Shown one piece after another: positions 1 to 5,380 of a stretch of DNA of 5,540 nt. This DNA comes from an uncultured Eubacterium sp. GTDB lineage: Bacteria > Bacillota > Clostridia > Peptostreptococcales > Anaerovoracaceae. The stretch lies in contig CANBFZ010000140.1 of NCBI GenBank assembly GCA_947367725.1, positions 1 to 5,540 on the forward strand, read 5' to 3'. Within the stretch, counting starts at the first letter, position 1. Each line of letters opens with the position of its first letter. The position numbers were made by a program, and so were the translations under genes. Below the pieces are notes generated by a model. That model worked only from the letters and a program-made list of their open reading frames with translations. It ran no database searches and was not told where the DNA came from.

Positions 1-10
1 CTGCATATAT

Positions 11-16
11 AAGGAG
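11..16 (+). promoter_or_regulatory. Ribosome binding site of the fumarase alpha gene
   Basis: AAGGAG lies 6 bases before the ATG at 23. An earlier ATG at 18-20 is in another frame and too close to this site. No promoter can be seen because only 22 bases precede the gene, so the operon probably begins outside the window. Confidence 0.8.
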
Positions 17-22
17 TATGTC

Positions 23-862
23 ATGAGAGAAATCAAAGCAGAACAGATTACAGAAACCGTCAGAGACCTTTGTATTGCGGCAAACTGTCATTTGCCGGCA
101 GATATCAAAGGCGCGATTGCGGACTTAAAGGCTTGTGAACCTTTTTCGATCGCAAAAAATATTTTGGAGAAAATTGAAGAAAACTACGGAATTGCGGATT
201 CTGACAATGTACCCATCTGTCAGGATACCGGTCTTGCCTGTGTTTTTTTAGAAATCGGACAGGACGTACATATTACAGGCAATTTAAAAGACGCTGTGGA
301 CGAGGGCGTGCGCCGCGGCTATACAGAAGGCTTTCTGCGTAAATCCTGTGTCAAAGATCCCATTGATCGGGTGAACACTTTAGATAATACGCCGGCAGTC
401 CTCTATTATGATATCGTGCCGGGCGATACGTTCAAGATTACGGTGGCGCCAAAAGGCTTTGGCAGCGAAAATATGAGTCAGATCAAAATGCTGAAACCAT
501 CTGACGGTCTTGCCGGCGTGAAGGATTTTATCGTAAAAGTGGTGGAGGATGCAGGACCGAACCCATGTCCGCCGATTGTAGTCGGGGTAGGCATCGGCGG
601 CACTTTTGATAAAGCGGCGCTTCTGGCAAAGAAAGCGCTGATGCGACCTGTAGATGTACGCAATGAGAATCCGTTTTACAGCGCACTAGAGACGGAACTG
701 CTAGAAAAAATCAACAGTCTTGGCATTGGACCGCAGGGGTTTGGCGGCAGAACGACGGCACTGGCGGTCAATATTGAGACGCTGCCAACGCATATTGCAG
801 GACTTCCCTGTGCAGTCAATATCAACTGTCATGTGACGAGACACAAAAGTGCGGTACTATAG
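23..862 (+). CDS. fumA: Class I fumarate hydratase, alpha subunit
   Basis: This is the alpha subunit (279 residues) of the two-subunit, iron-sulfur type fumarase, which reversibly hydrates fumarate to L-malate in the cytosol. It corresponds to the N-terminal half of single-chain class I fumarases such as E. coli FumA. Visible motifs are PICQDTG (residues 64-70), KSCVKDP near 108-114, GPNPCPP around Cys182 followed by GVGIGGTFDKA, and NCHVTRH near the C-terminus. Cys66, Cys182 and Cys269 are the probable ligands of the [4Fe-4S] cluster; their spacing (116 and 87) resembles the known three ligands of E. coli FumA. The length is normal for a free alpha subunit and there is no signal peptide. The beta subunit gene follows 18 bases after the stop. 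The same family includes L(+)-tartrate dehydratase (TtdA), so a tartrate substrate cannot be excluded from sequence alone; fumarase is the more common activity. Confidence 0.93.
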   Translation: MREIKAEQITETVRDLCIAANCHLPADIKGAIADLKACEPFSIAKNILEKIEENYGIADSDNVPICQDTGLACVFLEIGQDVHITGNLKDAVDEGVRRGYTEGFLRKSCVKDPIDRVNTLDNTPAVLYYDIVPGDTFKITVAPKGFGSENMSQIKMLKPSDGLAGVKDFIVKVVEDAGPNPCPPIVVGVGIGGTFDKAALLAKKALMRPVDVRNENPFYSALETELLEKINSLGIGPQGFGGRTTALAVNIETLPTHIAGLPCAVNINCHVTRHKSAVL

Positions 863-864
863 AA

Positions 865-871
865 GGGGAGG
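865..871 (+). promoter_or_regulatory. Ribosome binding site deciding the fumarase beta start
   Basis: GGGGAGG sits between the alpha stop (860-862) and the beta gene. It gives 9 bases to the ATG at 881, a normal distance. The in-frame GTG at 872 directly abuts the site and would leave no spacer, so ATG 881 is the better start. Confidence 0.75.
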
Positions 872-880
872 GTGAATCAG

Positions 881-1438
881 ATGGAAAAGAAGATCACAAT
901 GCCGCTTTCGGCAGAACAGATCAAAGACCTGCATGCCGGGGATCATGTGTTGATCAGTGGTGTGATTTATACAGGAAGAGATGCAGCACACAAGCGGCTT
1001 TGTCAATTGTTGGAGGCCGGAAAAGCGCTCCCCATTGATGTGAAAGACAGTATCATTTACTATGTTGGTCCTGCGCCAGCAAAGCCAGGACAGATCATCG
1101 GTTCTGCGGGACCTACCACCAGTTACCGTATGGATGCATATGCACCGGCGCTGCTGGATTTAGGGTTGAAAGGCATGATTGGAAAAGGCAAACGCGCACC
1201 AGAAGTGGTTGAAGCCATGAAGCGAAACGGTGCGGTGTATTTTGGTGCCATTGGCGGGGCGGGGGCGCTCCTAGCAAAATGTATTAAAAAAGCAGAAGTT
1301 GTCTGCTACGAAGATTTAGGCGCAGAAGCCATTCGCAGGCTGGAAGTAGAGAATCTTCCGGCGGTGGTGATTATCGACAGGCAAGGCAACAATCTCTATG
1401 AAGAGGGCAGGAAGGCATATCTTGCCATGGAGAAATGA
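881..1438 (+). CDS. fumB: Class I fumarate hydratase, beta subunit
   Basis: This 185-residue protein is the beta subunit partner of the preceding gene and matches the C-terminal half of single-chain class I fumarases. Family signatures are TGRDAAHKR (residues 31-39), GPTTSYRMDAY (77-87), GMIGKGKRAPEV, a glycine-rich IGGAGALLA segment, and YEDLGAEAIRRLEVENLPAVV ahead of a DRQGNNLY ending. The arginines and the GPTTS loop are the parts expected to line the substrate pocket in this family; the cluster itself is held by alpha. Length is normal for a free beta subunit. The start is set at ATG 881 rather than GTG 872 from ribosome binding site spacing. Its stop overlaps the start region of the GntR gene, which indicates one operon. 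Tartrate dehydratase beta (TtdB) is the alternative assignment. Confidence 0.93.
   Translation: MEKKITMPLSAEQIKDLHAGDHVLISGVIYTGRDAAHKRLCQLLEAGKALPIDVKDSIIYYVGPAPAKPGQIIGSAGPTTSYRMDAYAPALLDLGLKGMIGKGKRAPEVVEAMKRNGAVYFGAIGGAGALLAKCIKKAEVVCYEDLGAEAIRRLEVENLPAVVIIDRQGNNLYEEGRKAYLAMEK
1429..1432 (+). promoter_or_regulatory. Ribosome binding site inside the fumarase beta 3' end
   Basis: GGAG lies in the last codons of the beta gene. Three consecutive in-frame ATG codons follow at 1435, 1438 and 1441, at distances of 2, 5 and 8 bases. The third has the best spacing. The beta stop TGA (1436-1438) lies within this run, a typical arrangement for translational coupling. Confidence 0.6.
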
Positions 1439-1440
1439 TG

Positions 1441-2430
1441 ATGTTTGTAGATTTTAAACTGGATCACGAATACCAAGGCCCCATTTACAAGCAGATTGCA
1501 GAACGAATTTCTGATGCAATCAAAGCAGGGCATTTGGCTGCGGGGTTTAAATTGCCTACCGTGCGGGATCTTTCTGGTGAAATTGGCGTGGCTTGTGGTA
1601 CGATTAAACACGCCTATGAATATCTGGAGGAACAGGGCTTTGTGGAGATGGTGCAGGGCAGCGGTTCGTTCGTCATAGAGCAGAAAGAGGACTTCGCAAG
1701 CCGCAAGGAGAAAGCTATGGCGGCCATCGATCAGCTATTTGCCCGATTGGAAAGTCTGGGGTTTACGCCGCGGGAAATGGAAATATATTTAAACCTGAAG
1801 CTGAGAGGGCTTGCAGAGAAGTACGACGTGGTGAAAGTGGCGCTGGTGGACTGCAATCCGGAGACGCTGCAGATGATTGAAGGACAGCTCTCGCAAATCG
1901 GTTACGCGGAGACAGCGGCCTTTGATCTTGCGCGAATAGAGGAAGTCAAAGAGAGTCTCAACGCAGATTATGACTTGATTCTGACCACGTCTACCCACTT
2001 TACCCAGGTGGAATCTCATTTACGGAGTAATAAAGCTCTCGCCATGGTTGCCATGACGCCGTCGGTACATACCATTATCAGACTGGCAAAGATTGGGGAT
2101 GCACAGAAAGTAGGCATTTTCTGTGCCAGCGATGCCTTTGCCGGTGTAGTCAGAAGCAATTGTCAAGGCATGGGGAGTTGGAGTGAGCAGATGGCGACAC
2201 AGCTTGCGGGCATCTTTGGAAAAGAGGAAGCCTTCTTTTCTGAAAATGATGTGGTCATCGTGCCCGAAGGGTATGAGACGTTTATTTCACCAGAGGAAAA
2301 GGCGTTGCTGCAGAGATTTTGCGAGAATGGCGGCCTACTGATTCCGTATAGTTATAAGGTGGACAAAGGATCCTTTCTTCATGTGGTGGAGCAGATCAAA
2401 CGCGTGATGAATCAGAAACGGAGTATGTAA
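1441..2430 (+). CDS. GntR-type transcriptional regulator with an unclassified C-terminal domain
   Basis: The N-terminus (residues about 13-78) is a clear GntR winged helix: PIYKQIAERISDAIKAGHL, then KLPTVRDLS, the recognition region GVACGTIKHAYEYLEEQG, and a wing ending GSGSFV. A charged helical linker (about 84-128) follows. The remaining ~200 residues alternate hydrophobic strands and helices: VKVALVDCN (131-139), DLILTTST (178-185), AMVAMTPS (201-208), KVGIFCAS (223-230), DVVIVPEGY (270-278). This suggests a Rossmann-like or periplasmic-binding-like sensor. It is not the MocR aminotransferase, UTRA or FCD domain, and it is far longer than the short tail of YtrA-type proteins. At 329 residues it appears intact. 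Overlap with the fumarase beta stop places it in the same operon, so it probably controls fumarase expression, perhaps sensing a dicarboxylate; this is inferred. The start could equally be ATG 1435 or 1438; 1441 has the best ribosome binding site spacing. Confidence 0.85.
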   Translation: MFVDFKLDHEYQGPIYKQIAERISDAIKAGHLAAGFKLPTVRDLSGEIGVACGTIKHAYEYLEEQGFVEMVQGSGSFVIEQKEDFASRKEKAMAAIDQLFARLESLGFTPREMEIYLNLKLRGLAEKYDVVKVALVDCNPETLQMIEGQLSQIGYAETAAFDLARIEEVKESLNADYDLILTTSTHFTQVESHLRSNKALAMVAMTPSVHTIIRLAKIGDAQKVGIFCASDAFAGVVRSNCQGMGSWSEQMATQLAGIFGKEEAFFSENDVVIVPEGYETFISPEEKALLQRFCENGGLLIPYSYKVDKGSFLHVVEQIKRVMNQKRSM

Positions 2431-2551
2431 GAGAGCTGATTGTGCCGATCCTTTCCAAGTGAAAAGTTCTGCATTTTAAAGCTGAAAAGGAAAAAATGAC
2501 CCGAAGTTGACGGGAAGCGCCAGTTGGCTGAGAAAAAGATTGTTAACGAAG
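2431..2551. other. Short intergenic stretch between convergent genes
   Basis: This stretch of 121 bases holds no convincing gene. Only weak short inverted repeats occur: CCCG/CGGG at 2500-2514 and GCC/GGC near 2519-2528. Neither is followed by a T run. Transcription of the fumarase operon most likely stops at the strong hairpin just beyond. Confidence 0.6.
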
Positions 2552-2586
2552 AAAAAAGATACGTTCTATTTGAGCGTATCTTTTGC
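2552..2586. terminator. Bidirectional intrinsic terminator between convergent genes
   Basis: A 13-bp stem pairs 2554-2566 with 2572-2584 around a 5-base loop (TATTT, 2567-2571), with one G-T pair at 2564/2574. The core arms are GATACG and CGTATC. An A run (2552-2557) precedes and TTTT (2581-2584) follows. Read on the minus strand the hairpin is followed by TTTTTT, a strong intrinsic terminator for the FCD regulator. Read on the plus strand it has a weaker T tail (TTTTGCTTT) and can end the fumarase-GntR operon. The minus-strand gene's last codons and its TAG stop (2566-2568) are built into the hairpin. Confidence 0.85.
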
Positions 2587-3243
2587 TTTAGGGGCAGCTT
2601 CATAAGCGTTGAGCGCGTATACCATGTTATAGTGTAGATGCAGACGCATAACATCTGCGGCTTCTGTAAAATCGCCTGCCTTGATGTTTTCTAGAATTTC
2701 TGTGTGACCTCTATGAATGTTTTCTGCATGAACTGGATCGTCGAAGTTGTACATATTGGCAAACACTCGGATTTTAGCTCGTAGTCTCTTTGCGGCGTCA
2801 TCCAGATAGTGGTTCTGGGCGTGACGGTAAAATACAGCGTGAAAATCATCAGAGCAGTGACTCCATGCTTTCAGGTCACCTTTTGCCAGACATGCATCAC
2901 CAACAGCGATGATTTTTTCCAATTCATAGAGCAGCGGTGCAGTGGAAAAAGCGTTTTTACAGAAGAGAATGGCAAGGGCGTCTAATTCACTGATGCACTG
3001 ATAAAGTTCGTGAATATCTGAATCGGAAAACTTCGTTACGGCAACACCCAGATTGGAATAGTAGTTGACAAGACCGTCTTCTATGAGTCTTGTCAGAGCC
3101 TCACGTACCGGCGTCTGACTGACTTGAAAGCGGTTTTTCAGTTCTTGTAGGGTCAGTTTCTGCCCGAATATCAGTTTTTGGGTTGTGATATCATGGAAAA
3201 GCTCTTGGTAAATCTGTTCTGCCAATGTTGTTTTCGTACCCAT
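2566..3243 (-). CDS. FCD-domain GntR regulator (FadR subfamily)
   Basis: This 225-residue DNA-binding repressor or activator has the standard FadR-subfamily build. A GntR winged helix spans about residues 5-72, with KLTLQELKNRFQVSQTPVREAL containing the hallmark TPVREAL (44-50). An all-helical FCD ligand domain spans about 78-215. FCD domains usually bind small organic acids, often through a metal held by Asp-x3-His plus two more His. Here His135 (DDFH), His180 (GHTEIL) and His202 (MRLHLHY) are present, but the position four residues before His135 is Ser131, not Asp. The start ATG has AGGAGG (3252-3257) 8 bases upstream. The gene is divergent from the flavoprotein across a 202-base region carrying repeated palindromes, so it is the best candidate regulator of that operon and of itself. 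The actual ligand is unknown. It ends in a strong terminator and is transcribed alone. Confidence 0.92.
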   Translation of the reverse strand: MGTKTTLAEQIYQELFHDITTQKLIFGQKLTLQELKNRFQVSQTPVREALTRLIEDGLVNYYSNLGVAVTKFSDSDIHELYQCISELDALAILFCKNAFSTAPLLYELEKIIAVGDACLAKGDLKAWSHCSDDFHAVFYRHAQNHYLDDAAKRLRAKIRVFANMYNFDDPVHAENIHRGHTEILENIKAGDFTEAADVMRLHLHYNMVYALNAYEAAPKAKDTLK

Positions 3244-3251
3244 CGAAAAAT

Positions 3252-3257
3252 CCTCCT
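3252..3257 (-). promoter_or_regulatory. Ribosome binding site of the FCD regulator
   Basis: AGGAGG on the minus strand is a full Shine-Dalgarno match, 8 bases before the ATG at 3243. It fixes the start. Confidence 0.85.
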
Positions 3258-3287
3258 CGTGTTTGAAACGTTAGAATGTTCTTGCTT

Positions 3288-3316
3288 ATTTTATCACGAC
3301 CTATTATAGAAAGCAA
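3288..3316 (-). promoter_or_regulatory. Likely promoter of the FCD regulator
   Basis: On the minus strand, TTGCTT (3311-3316) and TAAAAT (3288-3293) are separated by 17 bases. A TG lies one base before the -10, giving an extended -10 (TGATAAAAT). Transcription would start near 3281, leaving a leader of about 37 bases. A perfect TATAAT also occurs on this strand at 3303-3308 but has no good -35 at normal spacing. It could be a second start. Confidence 0.55.
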
Positions 3317-3335
3317 TAGAGTTGCAATATATAAA

Positions 3336-3353
3336 TAAATTTTGCAAAATTTA
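3336..3353. promoter_or_regulatory. Perfect 18-bp palindrome, probable operator 1
   Basis: TAAATTTTGCAAAATTTA is identical to its own reverse complement, centred between 3344 and 3345. Its inner 12 bases, ATTTTGCAAAAT, recur exactly at 3408-3419. It lies between the two divergent promoters, upstream of both, where a dimeric regulator could act on either. The divergent FCD regulator is the natural candidate binder. However, GntR operators usually carry GT...AC half-sites, which this one lacks, so another factor is possible. Confidence 0.55.
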
Positions 3354-3363
3354 ATTGAAACCG

Positions 3364-3397
3364 TTGATTTTTGCCGTGATTTATGATATTTTATAAA
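3364..3397 (+). promoter_or_regulatory. Possible promoter of the flavoprotein operon
   Basis: Candidate elements are TTGATT (3364-3369) with TATTTT (3387-3392) at 17 bases. An alternative is TTGCCG (3371-3376) with TATAAA (3392-3397) at 15 bases. Neither is a close match in this AT-rich stretch, so the exact start is uncertain. Either would put transcription start around 3399-3405, just before the second palindrome. Confidence 0.35.
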
Positions 3398-3407
3398 AAA
3401 GAAAATA

Positions 3408-3419
3408 ATTTTGCAAAAT
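3408..3419. promoter_or_regulatory. Perfect 12-bp palindrome, probable operator 2
   Basis: ATTTTGCAAAAT is the same 12 bases as the core of the palindrome at 3336-3353, with centres 69 bases apart. It sits just downstream of the probable start of flavoprotein transcription and 6 bases before its ribosome binding site. Bound protein there would block transcription, or paired binding with operator 1 could loop the DNA. The binder is not shown by sequence. Confidence 0.55.
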
Positions 3420-3425
3420 ATAGTT

Positions 3426-3433
3426 GGAGGGAG
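3426..3433 (+). promoter_or_regulatory. Ribosome binding site of the flavoprotein, with long spacing
   Basis: GGAGGGAG precedes ATG 3446. The GGAGG part is 15 bases away and the GGGAG part 12, longer than the other genes here (6-9). An in-frame TAA at 3440-3442 rules out any earlier start, so ATG 3446 stands. Confidence 0.6.
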
Positions 3434-3445
3434 AAGACGTAAATC

Positions 3446-5380
3446 ATGAAAGCATATCCATGGCCTTATGAAAATGAGATCGGCGACGTACAGGTGGATG
3501 AAACGGAAGTCCTGGTTCTGGGCGGCGGTCTTGCTGGCTGCTTTGCGGCCATTGCGGCAGCGCGGAAAGGGAAATCTGTCATTTTAGTAGAAAAGGGGGC
3601 AACTGTGCGCAGTGGCAGTGCCGGCACAGGCTTTGACCACTGGGAATCGGCATGCACCAACCCGTGTTCACAGGTGACACCGGAGGAAATTGCAAACGCC
3701 TATGTGGATGAACAGAATCACTACAGCAATGGGATTGCCCACTATATCGAGTGCCGGGAAGGATATGACCGTCTGTTGGATTTAGAAAGTTTCGGCGGCA
3801 AAATCAGAGATACCGAAGACGAATTTGTAGGCGCAGAGTTCCGTGATCCGAAAACAAAGTTGATGTTTGCCTATGACTATAAGAATAAATTCACCCTGCG
3901 TGTCTGGGGTTCTACCTTCAAGCCGGCGCTGTATAAGCAGTGCAAAAAGCTGGGCGTAAAAATCTTTGATAGAACAGAGGCGACCGCCCTTCTGACCGCG
4001 GTGGAAAACGGGAAGAAGCGGGGCATCGGCGCGATGGGCATGAACGTGCGTACAGGAAAATTCCACGTATTTAAAGCAAAGTCCACGGTGCTGTGTATGT
4101 CAAGACCTGCCCGCGTATGGTTATTCAATCCCGACCTTGTAGGTCTTTGCGAGTTCCGACCGATGCAGAGTATCGGCAGTGGTCATGCTATGGGGGCAAG
4201 AGCCGGTATGGAATTTACCATGATGGAAAAGTCCGTAAAGGGCGAGTTTTCCGCTTCTGGCAGAAGCTTTCCGCCTTACGGCGCAGGCAATAACCACAAT
4301 ACCTGGTACGCTGCAACCATGGTCGATGCCAGAGGTGTGGAAATTCCGTATCTGGATCGAGACGGCAATGTGCTGCAAACGGTATCCGAGCGTTATTATC
4401 CAGTAGAAGGTCAGAAATTTTTCTTAAAGGGCGGTGTCATTGACGAACCGAAGTACGAATACAGAGGACCGGAAACCATGCCTTTCGATGAACTGATGAA
4501 ACGAGGCTATCAGCTGCCGTTCTACGCGGATCTGTCCAGAATGCCTGAAATGGAAAGAAAAGTCATCTGGGGCATGATGGTCGGCGAGGAAGGCAAGACG
4601 AAAATTCCTATTTTGCAGAATTATACGGAAAGAGGCTTTGATCCGGCAAAGCACGCCCTGCAGAGCTATGGTACAGGTTGGCAGTCTGCGGCGTTCCTGA
4701 CCCAGGAGAGACAGCTGTTCGGCGCGCCGGGCGGCATCATGCACGATTGGGATTTGATGACTAACATCGACGGTATCTATGCGGCGGGGGATCAGCTCTT
4801 TGCTTCTGACTGCTGCGGCTATGCCAGCGCAACAGGCTACTATGCAGGAAGAAAAGCGGCTGACCATGTGGACAAGGTGGACTACGTAGAGCCGAAGCAG
4901 GCGGAAATCGATGCTGAGATGGAGCGTCTGTACGCGCCCCTTGCAAATGAAGACGGCATGAACTGGCGTGAGCTGAATATGGCGATTTCCAAAGCAATGC
5001 AGAACTACTGCGGCGGCGTCAAGTGCGCAGATCTTCTCAAAGAAGGTCTTGATCTACTGGAAAGCTATGAGCGGGACAAAGTGCCGCAGCTTTCCGCAGT
5101 AACACCCCACGATTTGATGAGAACCCACGAAGTATTAGATATACTGGAAGTGGCGAAGCTGATTTTAAATGCGTGTTTAATGAGAGAATCAAGTTCCGCG
5201 CCGCTTTGCTTTGAAAGAAGCGACTATCCGGAAATGGATCCGGAAAAGGATCGCCACTTCATCACCATCAGAATGGAGAACGGTAAGCCGGTTAAGGGCA
5301 TTGTAGAACATGATTACTTTGGGAATCTGAAAGAGGAATATGAAAAAAGAAATCAAGATTATATCGGAGGGGCAAAATAA
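3446..5380 (+). CDS. FAD-dependent reductase flavoprotein, fumarate reductase/APS reductase superfamily
   Basis: This 644-residue flavoprotein has the domain order of the FrdA/SdhA/AprA family. An N-terminal Rossmann FAD site holds EVLVLGGGLAGCFAA with Glu49 ending the second strand (22-50), then SGSAGTGFDHW (56-66). A capping region begins around IGSGHAMGARAGMEFTMME (243-261). The second FAD segment is GGIMHDWDLMTNIDGIYAAGD (429-449), then CCGYASATGYYAGRKAA (456-472). A helical C-terminal domain includes ERSDYPEMDPEKDRH (590 onward). No signal peptide or membrane segment is seen, so it is cytosolic. The AGMEFTMME and YASATGYYAGR stretches recall AprA (APS reductase alpha) more than FrdA, whose HGANRLGxNS motif is absent. 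Yet the flavoprotein-first gene order and the lack of visible sulfate genes do not favour an APS reductase. A ferredoxin-type gene overlaps its stop and should pass electrons to or from FAD. Substrate unknown; reduction of an enoate or similar carboxylate is a guess. Confidence 0.85.
   Translation: MKAYPWPYENEIGDVQVDETEVLVLGGGLAGCFAAIAAARKGKSVILVEKGATVRSGSAGTGFDHWESACTNPCSQVTPEEIANAYVDEQNHYSNGIAHYIECREGYDRLLDLESFGGKIRDTEDEFVGAEFRDPKTKLMFAYDYKNKFTLRVWGSTFKPALYKQCKKLGVKIFDRTEATALLTAVENGKKRGIGAMGMNVRTGKFHVFKAKSTVLCMSRPARVWLFNPDLVGLCEFRPMQSIGSGHAMGARAGMEFTMMEKSVKGEFSASGRSFPPYGAGNNHNTWYAATMVDARGVEIPYLDRDGNVLQTVSERYYPVEGQKFFLKGGVIDEPKYEYRGPETMPFDELMKRGYQLPFYADLSRMPEMERKVIWGMMVGEEGKTKIPILQNYTERGFDPAKHALQSYGTGWQSAAFLTQERQLFGAPGGIMHDWDLMTNIDGIYAAGDQLFASDCCGYASATGYYAGRKAADHVDKVDYVEPKQAEIDAEMERLYAPLANEDGMNWRELNMAISKAMQNYCGGVKCADLLKEGLDLLESYERDKVPQLSAVTPHDLMRTHEVLDILEVAKLILNACLMRESSSAPLCFERSDYPEMDPEKDRHFITIRMENGKPVKGIVEHDYFGNLKEEYEKRNQDYIGGAK

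Noticed and set aside
872..880. GTG at 872 as start of the fumarase beta subunit, giving three more residues
   Set aside because: It directly abuts the ribosome binding site with no spacer; ATG 881 has a normal 9-base distance.
2497..2511. Tiny open frame starting ATG ACC CGA after a purine-rich stretch
   Set aside because: It ends after four codons and has no support as a peptide gene.
2500..2514. CCCG/CGGG hairpin after the GntR gene as a terminator
   Set aside because: Only four base pairs and no T run; the 13-bp hairpin at 2554-2584 is far stronger.
3260..3270. Near-palindrome GTTTGAAAC in the leader of the FCD regulator as an operator
   Set aside because: Short, not repeated elsewhere in the region and unlike the ATTTTGCAAAAT pair.
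4093..4293. Second plus-strand frame of 66 codons within the flavoprotein
   Set aside because: Overlaps the conserved capping region of the flavoprotein in another frame and resembles nothing known.
4424..4867. Antisense open frame of 147 codons inside the flavoprotein gene
   Set aside because: It lies fully opposite a well-supported coding region, has no recognisable motif and shows no sign of its own ribosome binding site. Other opposite-strand frames in the gene were rejected likewise.
3446..5380. Calling the flavoprotein a standard fumarate reductase subunit (frdA)
   Set aside because: The characteristic FrdA/SdhA HGANRLG-type motif is missing and no FrdB-like or membrane subunit is visible.
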